A stretch of 64,000 nucleotides of DNA from Symsagittifera roscoffensis (taxonomy: Eukaryota; Xenacoelomorpha; Acoela; Convolutidae). Shown in pieces: positions 22,605-37,600 of the stretch; the stretch's first letter is position 1, and each line of letters opens with the position of its first letter. The position numbers and the translations under genes were made by a program. The notes under the pieces are model-generated. The model saw only the letters and a program-made list of their open reading frames with translations, was not told the DNA's origin and did not search any database. The DNA lies in contig NC_087066.1 in assembly GCF_963678635.1 (NCBI RefSeq), positions 22,477,996-22,541,995 on the forward strand. Direction: 5' to 3'.

Positions 22605-25600
22605 TGGAATAGAACAACAAGTAACCAATTTAAGTTTAAAACATGCAAACGACTTTATAAGCGTTAAAATCGCATTTCAATACTTAAGTAGCATTAAGCT
22701 TTCGCGCACTGGAAAGCGTACTTCTTAATCTTTCTAAAAGTTTTTTGTTTTTAATTTGTACTAACATTTTTAACTTCCTACCTACTAATGTCCCTCATTT
22801 CTTCTTTGTCCCCCTTCCCATGTTAAGCCCACTTTTAAGCCAAACCCACTTCCCCTGTAGGGGCTGGTTATAATACGCGTATTACCAAACCATTTTGAAT
22901 TTTTTTTGGGGGTAAAAGTATTTTTAGAGTATTATAATCGATAATTTTATATAGTCAAAAATCAACCTAATTGGGATATATAAAAATTTTGCTTAAGTTA
23001 GTTTGATATTTTCAACACCGTGCAGTGTTTTCCTTATCTAGCAGTTTGCTTTGATTCAATTCACGAGACTTTAGAAAAGTGCAAAAATGAGATGCTTTGG
23101 CTACGTGATATATTTTGGATGCTTTTTTAGATTTAAACTTTTCCCCTTCACAAGGTTTTATGTTTTTTGCTCCATTTTTAGCTGTTTATAATTTTTTCCT
23201 ATTTACGTCAATCATTCCATTTTTGTTCCCCATCCCATGTTTACTCCCTTCAGATGCCAATCCTCTTCCCTCTGTGGGGGCTGGTTATCATGGACGTAAC
23301 AACCAACCATTTTGATCCCCCCTTTGGCGTCCCAAATATTTAGAAAATTGCCCCCCCCCCGTTTACTCCCCCCCCCCACCTCACCCAAAAAAATAGGGGC
23401 ACTTGTGGCATTAAGCTAGCGGACGAGAGAAACGTGAAACGTGAGAGGGCACAAGAAAGGCCGGCACTGGTGTTTCATGAGACATAAACAATTTTAATGA
23501 ACTATATTGGCAAAAAACTTAACCCACAAAACAAATTTTCTTGACCTATCCAAGCCCTTAAACACTTAAAACCAACTTTCATGACTCTACCAAGGACATA
23601 GATTTTTAGGAGAAAATGACCGATCATTTTTAGTTTTCAAAAATCCATTGAAATTGAGTAATTTCACAATACAATTGATTTTTAAAGACAGAAAATGCCA
23701 AAATTATCACTTTCTTTTCATCGGAAAAATAATTACTGCTCATTAAGCTCTTGAAACGTTTAGACGAGAACTTTGAACAAATATATATTTTTCAAAATAT
23801 CAGCACACCTCAAATCAACGTTCTCAGATCCTTATGAAATCAGCAGACCTCAGATCCTTATGAAGTCAACTCTCTCCAAAACAAGAAGCCAAACAAACAT
23901 GATCATCCCAGCCTATGTCAACCCCCTTCAACGTTTGAATTCCGCCTCTATTTTCACACCCACCAAACTCTCTAGGAATGGAACAACAAAAACCAATTTA
24001 AGATTAAGAATTGCAAAAGACTTTAAAAGCGTTAATTTCGATTTCAATACTTAAGAACCATTAAGTTTTCGCGCACTGGAAAGCGAGCTTCTTAATCTTT
24101 CTAAACGTTTTTTGTTTTTAATTTGTCCTAAGAATTTTAATTTCCTACCTATTAATGTCCCTCATTTCTTTGTCCCCTTCCCATGTTAAGCCCATTTTTA
24201 AGCCAAACCCACTTCCTCTATAGGGTCTGATTATTATGCGCATATTACCCAACCATTTTGAATTTTTTTGGGGGTAAAAGGATTTTTAGAGTATTATAAT
24301 CAATAATTTTCCATATTCAAAAATCAACCTAAATGGGATATGTAAAAATTTTGCTTAAGCTAGTCTGATATTTTCAACACCGTGCAGTATTTTCCTAATT
24401 TAGCAGTGTGCTTTGATTCAACTCACGAGACGTTTAAAAAAGCGCAAAAATGCAATACTTTGGCTACGTGACATATTTTGGATGCATTTTAGTTTTAAGC
24501 TTTTCCCCTTCACAAGGTTTGATGTTTTTTGCTCCATTTTCAGCTAGCTGTTTATAATTTTTTTCCTATTTACGTCAATCATTCCATTTTTGTTCCCCGT
24601 CCCATGTTTACTCCCTTCATATGCCAATCTTCTTCCCTCTGTGGGGGCTGGTTGTCATGGACGTAACGACCAACCATTTTGATCCCCCCTTTGCCATCCC
24701 AAAATTTTACAACATCACCCCCCACCCGTTTACTCCCCCCCCCCCCCAACTCACCCAAAAAAATAGGGGCGCTTGTGGCGTTAAGCTAGGGGACAAGAAA
24801 AATGTGAAACGCGAGAGCACACATGAAAGGCCCGCATTGGTGTTTCATGAGAAATAAACGATTTTAATGAACTATATTGGCAAACAATTTAACCCAGACT
24901 AGAATTTTTATGGCCTATCCAAGCTTTTGACCCTCTAAACCAAATTTCATGACTCTAACGAGGTCATAAATTTTTGGGAGATAAAAACCGATCTTTTTTA
25001 GTTTTTCAGAAAACCATTGTAATTGATTTATTTCACAATAAAATTGATTTTTAAGACATAAAATTCCAAACTTATCATTTTTTTTCATAGGCGAAGTGTT
25101 TACTGCTAATTAAGCTCTTGAAACGTTTGTATGAGAAATTTGAACAATTTTTTTTTCAAAATATCAGCAGACATCAAATAAACGTTCTCAGATCCTTATG
25201 AAATCAGCAGACCTCAGATCCTTATGAAGTCAACGTTCTCCAAAATTAGAAGCCAAACAAAAATGATCATCCCAGCTAATGTCAACCCCTTCAACGTTTG
25301 AATTCCGCCTCTATTTGCACACCCATCAAACTCCCTTGGAATGAAACAACAAAAAACATATTTATTTTTAAAACAATCAAACTACTTTACAAGCGTTAAT
25401 TTCGCGTTTCAATACCTAAGAAGCCTTAAGTTTTCGCGCATTGGAAAGCGTACTTCTTAATCTTCCTAAACATTTTTTTGTTTTTAATTTGTATTAAAAT
25501 TAAGACACAAAATTCCAAAATTATCATTTTCTATTCATCGTAAAAGTGTTTACAGCTAACTAAGATCTTGAAACAATTAGATGAGAAATTTGAACAATTA

Positions 25601-28600
25601 GATTTTCAAAGATTCGGCATACCTCAAATCAACGTTCTCAGATCCTTATGAAATCAACAGACCTCAGATCCTTATGAAGTCAACTCTCTCCAAAACAAGA
25701 AGCCAAACAAACATGATCATCCCAATCTATGTCAACCCCCTTCAACGTTTGAATTCCGCCTCTATTTTCACACCCACCAAATTCTCTAGGAATGGAACAA
25801 CAAAAACCAATTTAAGATTAAGAATTGCAAAAGACTTTAAAAGCGTTAATTTCGATTTCAATACTTAAGAACCATTAAGTTTTCGCGCACTGGAAAGCGA
25901 GCTTCTTAATCTTTCTAAACGTTTTTTGTTTTTAATTTGTCCTAAGAATTTTAATTTCCTACCTATTAATGTCCCTCATTTCTTTGTCCCCTTCCCATGT
26001 TAAGCCCATTTTTAAGCCAAACCCACTTCCTCTATAGGGTCTGATTATTATGCGCATATTACCCAACCATTTTGAATTTTTTTGGGGGTAAAAGGATTTT
26101 TAGAGTATTATAATCAATAATTTTCCATATTCAAAAATCAACCTAAATGGGATATGTAAAAATTTTGCTTAAGCTAGTCTGATATTTTCAACACCGTGCA
26201 GTATTTTCCTAATTTAGCAGTGTGAAGTATAAAAAATATAGGGGCGCTTGTGGCGTTAAGCTGGGGGACGAGAGAAACGTGAAACGCGAGAGCGCACATG
26301 AAAGGCCCGCATTGGCGTTTCATGAGAAATAAACAATTTTAATGAACTATTTTGGCAAAAAACTTAACCCAGAAAAGAAACTTTCTTGGCCTATCCAAGC
26401 GTTTAACCCTTAAAACCAAATTTTATGACTCTACCTGGGACATAAATTTTTCGGAGATAAAAACCGATCTTTTTCAGTTTTCAGAAAACCATTGTAATCG
26501 ATTTATTTCACTATACAGTTGATTTGTAATATCACTATCTTCTCATCGGAAAAATGTTTACTGCTAACCAAGCTCTTGAAACGTTTAGACGAAAACTTTG
26601 AATAATTATATTTTTCAAAATATCTGCAGACCTCAAATCAACGTTCTCAGATCCTTATGAAATCAGCAGACCTCAGATCCTTATGAAGTCAACGTTCTCC
26701 AAAACAAGAAGCCAAACAAACATGATCATCCCAGCTTATGTCCACCCCCTTCAACGTTTGAATTCCGCCTCTATTTTCACACCCACCAAACTCTCTTGGA
26801 ATGGAACAACAAAAAGACAATTTAAGATTAGGACTTGCAAAAGTCCTTATAAGCGTTAATTTTTTGCCTTTCAATACTCAAGAACCATTAAGTTTTCGCG
26901 CACTGAAAAGCGTGCTTCTTAATCTTTCTAAACGTTTTCTGTTTTTAATTTGTTCTAACATTTTTAACTTCCTACCTATTAATGTCCCTCATTTGTTCTT
27001 TGTCCCCTTTCCCATGTTAAGCCCACTTTTAAGCCAAACCCACTTCCCCTATAGGGTCTGATTTTTATGCGCATATTACCCAATCTTTTTCAATTTTTTT
27101 GGGGGTAAAAGGGTTTTTAGAGTATTATAATCGATAATTTTCTATAGTCAAAAATCAACCTAAATGGGATATGTAAAAGTTTTGCTTAAGTTAGTCTGAT
27201 ATTTTCAACTTCGTGCGGTGTTTTCCTAATATAGCAGTTTGCTTTGATTCAATTCACGAGACTTTTAGAAAAGTGCAAAAATGAGATACTTTGTCTACGT
27301 GACATATTTTGGATGCACTTTTAGTCTTAAACTTTTCCCCTTCACAAGGTTTTATGTTTTTTGCTCCATTTTCAGCTAACTGTTTATAATTTTTTTCTAT
27401 TTACGTCAATCATTCCATTTTTGTTCCCCATCCCATGTTTACTCCCTTCATATGCCAATCCTCTTCCTTCTGTGGGAGCTGGTTATCATGGACGTTACGA
27501 CTAACCATTTTGATCCCTCCTTTGTCATCCCAAAATTTTAGAACTTCACCCCCCCCCCGTTTACTCCCCCCCCCCCCCCCCACCTCACTCGAAAAAATAT
27601 AGGGGCGCTTGTGGCGTTAAGCTAGGGGACGAGAGAAACGTGAAACGCTAGAGCGCACATGAAAGGCCCGCATTGGTGTTTCATGAGAAATAAGCGATTT
27701 TAATGAACTATATTGGCAAAAAACTTAACCCAGAAAAGAAACTTTCTTGGCCTATCCAAGCGTTTAACCCTTAAAACCAAACTTCATGACTCTACAAAGG
27801 ACATAAATTTTTAAGAGATAAAAACCGATCTTTTTTAATTTTCAGAAAACCATTGAAATTGATTTATTTCACAATAAAATTGATTTTTTTAAGACATAAA
27901 ATTCCAAAATTATCGTTTTCTTTTCATAGGCCAACTGTTTACTGCTAATTAGGCTCTTGAAACGTTTGGATGAGAAATTTGAACAATTCGATTTTTCAAA
28001 ATATCAGCAGACCTCAAATAAACGTTCTCAGATCCTTATAAAATCAGCAGACCTCAGATTCTTATGAAGTCAACGTTCTCCAAAATTAGAAGCCGAACAG
28101 AAATAATCATCCCAGCTTATATCAATACCTTCAACCTTTGGATTCCGCCTTTATTTGCACACCAATCAAACTCCCTTGGAATGAAACAACAAAAAACCTA
28201 TTTAATTTTAAAACATGCAAACTACTTTATAAGCGGTAATTTCGCGTTTCAATACCTAAGAAGCATTAAGTTTTCGCGCACTGGAAAGCGTACTTCTTAA
28301 TCTTTCTAAACATTTTTTGTTTTTAATTTATATTAAAATTAGGGCACAAAATTCCAAATTTATCATTTTTTTTATCGTAAAAGTGTTTACAGCTAACTAA
28401 TCTCTTGAAACGTTTAGATGAGAAATTTGAACAATTAGATTTTTCAAAAAATCAGCAGACCTTAAATCAACGTTCTCCTATCCTTAAGAAATCAACAGAC
28501 CTCAGATCCTTATGAAGTCAACGTTCTTCAAAATTGGAAGCCAAACAGTAAGGATCGTTCCAGCTTATGTCAACCCCTTCAACGTTTGAATTCCGCCTCT

Positions 28601-31600
28601 ATTTGCACACCCATCAAATTCCCTTGGAATGAAACAACAAAAAACCTATTTTATTTTAAAACATGCAAACTACTTTATAAGCGTTAATTTCTTGTTTCAA
28701 TACCTAAGAAGCATTAAGTTTTCGCGCACTGGAAATCGTACTTCTTAATCTTTCTAAACATTTTTGGTTTTTAATTTGTACTAAAATTATGACACAAAAA
28801 TCCAAAATTATCATTTTCGTTTTATCGTAAAAGTGTTTACAGCTAACTAAGCTCATGAAACGTTTAGATGAGAAATTTGAAAAATTACATTTTTCAAAAA
28901 ATCGGCAGACCTCAAATCAAAATTCTCAGATCATTATGAAATCAAGAGACCTCAGATCCTTATGAAGTCAACGTTCTCCAAAATAAGAAGCCAAACAAAA
29001 ATGACCATCACAGCTTATGTCAACCCCTTCAACGTTTGAATTCCGCCTCTATTTTAACACCCACCAAACTCCCTTGGAACGAAACAACAAAAAACCAGTT
29101 TAAAGTTAAAACATCCAAATTACTTTATAAGCGTTATTTTTGCATTTCAATACCTAGGAAGCAGTAAGTTTTCGCGCACTGGAAAGCCTACTTCTTAATT
29201 TTTCTAAACATTTTTTGTTTTAAATTTGTACAAATTTTTAACTTCCTACTTATTAATGTCCCTCATTTCTTCTTTGTCCCCTTCCCATGTTAAGCCCACT
29301 TTTAAGCCAAACCCACTTGCCCTGTAAGGGTTGAGTGTAATGCGCATATTACACAACTATTTTGAATTTTTTTTTTGGGGTAAATGGATTTTTAGGGTAT
29401 AATAATCGATAATTTTCTATAGTCAAAAATCAACCTAAATGGTATATATGAAAGTTTTGCTTAAAATAGTTTGATGTTTTCAACACCGTGCAGTGTTTTC
29501 TTAATTTGGCAGTTTGCTTTGATTCAGTTCACGAGACTTTTAGAAAAGTCCAAAAATGAGATAATTTGTCTAAGTGAGGTAATTCCAATTCTTTTTAGTT
29601 TTAAGTTTTTTCCCTTCACAAGGTTTTATGTTTTTTGTTCTAGTTTCAGCTGACGGTTTTTAATTTTTTTCCCATTCACGTCAACGATTCCATTTTTGTT
29701 CCCCATCTTACGTTTACTCCCTTCAGATGCCAATCCTCATCCCCCTGTGGGGCTGGTTTTGATGGACGTAACGACCAACCATTTTGACCCCCCCCGTTTG
29801 CCATCTCAAAATTTTACAACCCCCCCCCCCCCAGTTTACTCCAGTTTAGGGGGCCTTGGAGGGACGAGAGAAAATTGGGGGACGAGATACACGTGAAACG
29901 CGAGAGCGCACATGAAAGGCCCGCATTGGTGTTTCATGAGAAATAAACGATTTTAATGAACTATATTGGCAAAAAAACTTAACCCAGAAAAGAAACTTTC
30001 TTGGCCTATCCAAGCGTTTAACCCTTAAAACCAAAATTTATGACTCTATCAAGGACATAAAATTTTAGGAAAAGAAAACCGATTTTTTTCAGTTTTCAGA
30101 AAACCATTGTAATCGATTTATTTCACTATACAATTGATTTTTAAAATGCCAAAATAATCACTTTCCTTTCATTGTAAAAGTGGTTACAACTAACTAAGCT
30201 CTTGAAACGTTTAGATGAGAAATTTGAACAATTAGATTTTTCAAAAAATCGGCAGTCCTCAAATCAAGGTTCTCAGATCCTTATGAAATCAACAGACCTC
30301 AGATCCTTATGAAGTCAACGTTCTCCAAAATTAGAAGCCAAACAAAAAAATATCATTCCAGCTTATGTCAACCCCTTCAACCTTTGAATTCCGCCTCTAT
30401 TTGCACACCCATCAAACTCCCTTGGAATGAAACAACGAAAAACTATTCAATTTTAAAACATGCAAACTACTTTATAAGCGTTAATTTCCCGTTTCAATAC
30501 CTAAAAAGCATTAAGTTTTCGCGCACTGGAAAGCGTACTTCTTAATCTTTCTCAAGATTTTTTGTTTTTATTTTATACTAAAACTAAGACACAAAATTCC
30601 AAAATGATCATTTTCTTTTTATCGTAAAAGTGTTTACAGCTAACTAAGCTCTTGAAACCTTTAGATGAGAAATTTGAACAATTAAATTTTTCACAACATC
30701 GGCAGACCTCAAATCAACGTTCTCAGATCCTTATGAAATCAACAGACCTCAGATCCTTATGAAGTCAACGTTCTCCAAAATTAGAAGCCAAACAAAACTG
30801 ATCATCACAGCTTATGTCAACCCCTTCAACGTTTGAATTCCGCCTCTATTTTAACACCCACCAAACTCCCTTGGAACGAAACAACAAAAATCCAGTTTAA
30901 AATTAAAACATCCAAACTACTTTATAAGCGTTAATTTTGCGTTTCAATACCTAGGAAGCAGTAAGTTTTCGCGCACTGGAAAGCCTACTTCTTAATTTTT
31001 CTAAACATTTTTTGTTTTAAGTTTGTACAAATTTTTAACTTCCTACCTATTAATGTCCCTCATTTCTTCTTTGTCCCCTTCCCATGTTAAGCCCACTTTT
31101 GAGCCAAACCCACTTGCCCTGTAGGGGCTGAGTGTTATGCGCATATTACACAACTATTTTGAATTTTTTTGGGGGTAAATGGATTTTTAGGGTATTATAG
31201 TCGATAATTTCCTATAGTCAAAAATCAACCTAAATGGTATATATGAAAATTTTGCTGAAAATAGTTTGATATTTTCAACAACCTGCAGTGTTTTCTTAAT
31301 TTGGCAGTTTGCTTTGATTCAATTCACGAGACTTTTAGAAAAGGGCAAAAATGAGATAATTTGTCTAAGTGAGGTAATTCGAATACTTTTTATTTTTAAG
31401 TTTTTTCCCTTCACAAGGTTTCATGTTTTTTGTTCTAGTTTCAAATGACGGTTTTTAATTTTTTTTCTATTCAGGTCAACCATTTCATTTTTGTTCCCCA
31501 TCTTACGTTTACTCCCTTCATATGCCAATCCTCATCCCCCTGTGGGGCTGATTTTGATGGACGTAACGACCAACCATTTTGATCCCCCCCGTTTGCCATC

Positions 31601-34600
31601 TCAAAGTTTTACAACCCCCCCCCCCAGTTTACTCCAGTTTAGGGGGCCTTGGAGGTACGAGAGAAAACTGGGGGACGAGATAAACGTGAAACGCGAAAGC
31701 GCACATGAAAGGCCCGCATTGGTGTTTCATGAGAAATAAACGATTTTAATGAACTATATTGGCAAAAAACTTAACCCAGAAAAGAAACTTTCTTGGCCTA
31801 TCCAAGCGTTTAACCCTTAAAACCAAAATTTATGACTCTATCAAGGACATAAATTTTTAGGAAATGAAAACCGATCTTTTTTAGTTTTCAGAAAACCATT
31901 GTAACCGATTTATTTCACTATACAATTGATTTTTAAAGACACAAAATGCCGAAATAATCACTTTCTTTTCATTGTAAAAGTGGTTACAACTAACTAAGCT
32001 CTTGAAACGTTTAGATGAGAAATTTGAACAATTAGATTTTTCAAAAAATCGGCAGACCTCAAATCAACGTTCTCAGATCCTTATGAAATCAACAGACCTC
32101 AGATCCCTATGAAGTCAACGTTCTCCAAAATTGGAAGCCAAACAAAAACGATCATCCCAGCTTATGTCAACCCCTTCAAACTTTGAATTCCGTCTCTATT
32201 TGCACACCCATCAAACTCCCTTGGAATGAAACAACAAAAAACTTATTTAATTTTAAAACATGAAAACTACTTTATAAGCGGTAATTTCGCGTTTCAATAC
32301 CTAAGAAGCATTAGGTTTTCGCGCACTGGAAAGCGTACTTCTTAATCTTTCTAAACATTTTTTGCTTTTATTTTGTACTAAAATTAATACACAAAATTCC
32401 AAAATTATCATTTTTTTTTATCGTAAAAGTGTTTAGAGCTAACTAAGCTCTTGAAACCTTTAGATGAGAAATTTGAACAAATAAATTTTTCAAAACATCG
32501 GCAGACCTCAAATCAACGTTCTCAGATCCTTATGAAATCAACAGACCTCAGATCCTTATGAAGTCAACGTTCTCCAAAACTAGAAGCCAAACAAAAATGA
32601 TCATCCCATCTTATGTCAACCCCTTCAACGTTTGAATTCCGCCTCTATTTTAACACCCACCAAGCTCCCTTGGAAAGAAACAACAAAAAACCAGTTTAAA
32701 TTTAAAACATGCAAACTACTTTATAAGCGTTAGTTTCCCGTTTCAATACCTAAGAAGCATTAAGTTTTCGCGCACTGGAAAGCGTACTTCTTAATCTTTC
32801 TAAACATTTTTTGTTTTTATTTTATACTAAAATTAAGACACAAATTTCCAAAATTATCATTTTCTTTTTATCGTAAAAGTGTTTACAGCTAACTAAGCTC
32901 TTGAAACCTTTAGATGAGCAATTTGAACAATTAAATTTTTCAAAACATCGGCAGACCTCAAATTAACGTTCTCAGATCCTTATGAAGTCAACAGACCTCA
33001 GATCCTAATGAAGTCAACGTTCTCCAAAACAAGAAGCCAAACAAATATGATCATCCCAGCCTATGTCAACCCCCTTCAACGTTTGAATTGCGCCTCTATT
33101 TTCCCACCCACCAAACTCTCATGGAATGGAACAACAAAAAACCAATTTAAGATTAAGACGTGCAAAAGACTTTAGAAGCGTTAATTTCGCTTTTCAATAC
33201 TTAAGAACCATTAAGTTTTCGCGCACTGGAAAGCGTGCTTCTTAATCTTTCTAAACGTTTTTTGTTCTTAATTTGTCCTCTCATTTTTAACTTCCTACCT
33301 ATTAATGTCCCTCATTTTTTCTTTGTCCCCCTTCCTATGTTGAGCCCACTTTTAAGTCAAACCCACTTCCCCTGTAGGGCATGATTATTATGCGCATATT
33401 ACCCAACCATTTTGATTTTTTTGGGGGTACATGGATTTTTAGAGTATTATATTCGATATTTTTTTTAAGTCAAAAATCAACCTAAATGGGATATATAAAA
33501 GTTTTGCTTAAGTTAGTCTGATATTTTTAACGCCGTGCAGTTCTTTCCTAATTTAGCAGTTTGCTTTGATTCAATTCACGAGACTTTAAGAAAAGTGCTA
33601 AAATGAAATACTTTGGCTACGTGACATATTTTGGATGCTTTTTAGTTTTAAACTTTTCCCTTTCACAAGGTTTTTTATGTTTTTTGCTCCATTTTCAGCT
33701 AACTGTTTATAATTCTTTTCCTATTTACGTCAATCATTCCATTTTTGTTCCCCATCCCATTTTTACTCCCTTCATATGCCAATCCTTTTCCCTCTGTGGG
33801 GGGCTGGTTATCATGGACTTAACGACCAACCAATTTGATCCCCCCTTTGCCATCCCAAAATTTTAGAACATCGCCCCCCCCGTTTATTCCCCCCCCACCT
33901 CACCCAAAAAAATAGGGGCGCTTGTGGCGTTAAGCTAGGGGACGACAGAAATGTGAAACGCGAGAGGGCAAATGAAAGGCCTGCACTGGTGTTCCATGAG
34001 AAATAAACAATTTTAATGAACTATATTGGCAAAAAACTTAACCCAGAAAAGAAACTTTCTTGGCCTATCCAAGCATTTAACCCTCATAACAAAATTTCAT
34101 GACTCTACCAAGGACTTAAAATTTTTGGAGATAAAAACCGATCTTATTCAGTTTTCAGAAAACCATTGTGATTGATTTATTTCACAATAAAAATGATTTT
34201 TTAAGACATAAAATTCCAAAATTATCATTTTTTCCTCATAGGCGAAGTGGTTACTTCTAATTAAGCTCTTAAAACGTTTGGATGAGAAATTTGAACAAAT
34301 ATTTTTATCAAAATATCAGCAGACCTCAAACTAACGTTCTCAGATCCTTATGAAATCAGCAGACCTCAGATCCTTATGAAGTCAACGTTCTCCAAAAATA
34401 GAATCCAAACAAAAATGATCATCCCAGCTTATGTCAACCCCTTCAACGTTTGAATTCCGCCTCTATTTGCACACCCATCAAACTCCCTGGCTTTGAAACA
34501 ACAAAAAACCTATTTAATTTTAAAACATGCAAACTACTTTATAAACGTTAATTTCGCGTTTCAATACCTGAGAAGCCTTAAGTTTTCGCGCATTGGAAAG

Positions 34601-37600
34601 CGTACTTCTTACTCTTTCTAAACATTTTTTGTTTTTAATTTGTACTAAAATTAAGACACAAAATTCCAAAATTATCATTTTTTTATCGTAAAAGTGTTTA
34701 CAGCTAACTAAGCTCTTGAAACGTTCAGATGAGAAATTTGAACAATTCGTTATTTCAAAAAATTGGCAGACCTCAAATCAACGTTCTCAGATCCTTTTGA
34801 AATCAACAGACCTCAGATCCTTATGAAGTCAACGTTCTCCAAAACAAGAAGCCAAACAAATATGATCATCCCAGCCTATGTCAACCCCCTTCAACGTTTG
34901 AATTGCGCCTCTATTTTCACACCCACCAAACTCTCTTGGAATGAAACAACAAAAAACCAATTTAAGATTACGACCTGCAAAAGACTTTAAAAGCGTTAAT
35001 TTCGATTTCAATACTTAAGAACCATTAAATTTTCGCGCACTGGAAAGCGAGCTTCTTTATATTTCTAAACGTTTTTGTTTTTAATTTGTCCTAATAATTT
35101 TATTTTCCTACCTATTAATGTCCATCATTTCTTCTTTGTCCCCTTCCCATGTTAAGCCCACTTTTAAGCCAAACCCATTTCCCCTGTAGGGGTTGATTGT
35201 TATGCGCATGTTACCCAACCATTTTGAATTTTTTTGGGGGTAAATGGAATTTTTTAGAGTAATATAATCGATAATTTTCTATAGTCAAAAATCAACTTAA
35301 ATGTGATAAATAAAAACTTTGCTTAAGTTAGTTTGTTATTATCAACACCGTGCAGTTTTTTTTTTAATTTGGCAGTTTGCTTTGATTCACTTCACAAGAC
35401 TTTTAGAAAAGTGCAAAAATGAAATAGTTGAGCTACGTGAGATACTTCGATTACTTTTTAGTTTTAAGTTTTTCCCCTTCACAAATTTTTTATGGTTTCA
35501 GCTTACTGTTTTTAATTTTTTTCCTTTTTACGTCAATCATTCCATTTTTGTTCCCATCCCATGTTCACTCCCTTCATATGCCAATCCTCCTACCCCTGTG
35601 GGGACTGGTGATGATGGACGTAACGACCAACCATTTGGATCCCCCCTTTGCCATCCCAAAATTTTAGAACATCGCCCCCCCCCCCCCCCAGTTAACTCCT
35701 CCCCCTCCCCAAAAAATAGGGGAGCTTGGGGCGTTAAGCTAGAGGACGAGAGAAATGTGAAACGCGAGAGGGCAAATGAAAGGCCCGCACTGGTGTTCCA
35801 TGAGAAATAAACGATTTTATTGAAGTATATTGGCAAAAAACTTAACCCAGAAAACGAACTTTCTTGACCTATCCAAGCGTTTAACCCTTAAAACCAAAAT
35901 TCATGACCCACCAAGGACATAGATTTTTAGGAGATAATAACCGAATATTTTCAATTTTCAAAAACCCATTGTAATCGATAAATTTTACAATCAAATTGAT
36001 TTTTTAAGACATAAAATTCCAAAATTATCAATTTCTTTTTATCGTTAAAGTGTTTACAGCTATTTAAGCTCTTGAAACGTTTAGATGAGAAATCTGAACA
36101 ATAAGATTTTTCAAAAAAATTGCAGACCTCAAATCAACGTTCTCAAATCCTTATGAAATCAACAGACCTCAGATCCCTATGAAGTCAACGTGCTCCGAAA
36201 TTAGAAGCAAACAAAAATGATCATCCCAGCTTATGTCAACCCCTTCAACGTTTGATTTCCGCCTCTTTTTTAACACCCACCAAACTCCCTTGGAATGAAA
36301 CAACAGAAAACCAGTTTAAGTTTAAAACATGCAAACTACTTTATAAGCGTTAATTTCTCTACTTCCTAAGCGTTAATTAAGCTTACTTCCTAATTTTTCT
36401 AAACACTTTTTGTTTTTAACTTGTACTAATTTTTTTTAACTTTCTACCCATTAATGTCCCTCATTTCTTCTTTGTCCCCCTTCCATGTTAAGCCCACTTT
36501 TAAGCCAAACCAACTTCCCCTGTAGGGGCAAATCGTTATGCGCTGATTTGCCAACCATTTTGAGTTTTTTTGCGGGTAAATGGATTTTTAGGTTATTAGT
36601 ATCGATACTTTTCTATAGTCAAAAATCAACCTAAATGGTATATATAAAAACTTTGCTTAAGTTGGTTTGATATTTTCAACACCGTGCAGTGTTTTCCTAA
36701 TTTGGCAGTTGCTTTGATTCACTTCAAGAGACTTTTAGAAAAGTGCAAAAATGAGGAGATACTTTGGCTACGTGAGATAATTCGAATACTTTTTAGTTTT
36801 AAGTTTTTTCCCTTCACAAGGTTTTATGTTTTTTGTTCTAGTTTCGGCTGACTGTTTTTAATTTTTTTCCTGTTCACGTCAACCATTCCATTTTTGTTCC
36901 CCATCATACGTTTACTCCCTTCATATACCAATCCTCCTCTCCCTGTGGGGCTGGTTTTGATGGACGTAACGACCAACCATTTTGATCCCCCGTTTGCCAT
37001 TTCAAAATTTTCCACCCCCCCCCCCCCAGTTTACTCCTCTCCCCCACCCCCCCCCCCCAAAAAAAAAACAATAGGGGGCCGTGGAGGGACGAGAGAAAGC
37101 TGGGGGGACGAGAGAAACGTGAAAAGCGAGAGCGCACAAGAAAGGGTCGCACTGGTGTTTCATGAGAAATAAACGATTTTAATGAACTATATTGGAAAAA
37201 AACTTAACCCAAAAAATAAATTTTCTCAACCTATCCAAGCGTTTAACCCTTAATAACAAATTTCATGACTCTACCAAGGACATAGATTTTTAGGAGATAA
37301 TAACCAATCATTTTCAATTTTCAAAAACCCATTGTAATCGATTAATTTCACAAAAATTTGATTTTTTAGGACACAAAATTCCAAAATTATCATTATCTTT
37401 TCATTGGCAAAGTGTTTACTGCCAACTAAGGTCTTGAAAAAATTTAGATGAGAATTTTAAACAATTATATTTTTCAAAATATCAGCAGACGTCAAATCAA
37501 CGTTCTCAGATCCTTATGAAATCAGCAGACCTCAGATCCTTATGAAGTCAACGTTCTCCAAAACAAGAAGCCAAACAAACATGATCATCCCAGCTTATGT

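Noticed and set aside
35319-35810. 163-codon open frame inside the satellite array
   Set aside because: It is a chance opening in a long monomer; sister monomers have stops at the equivalent positions.
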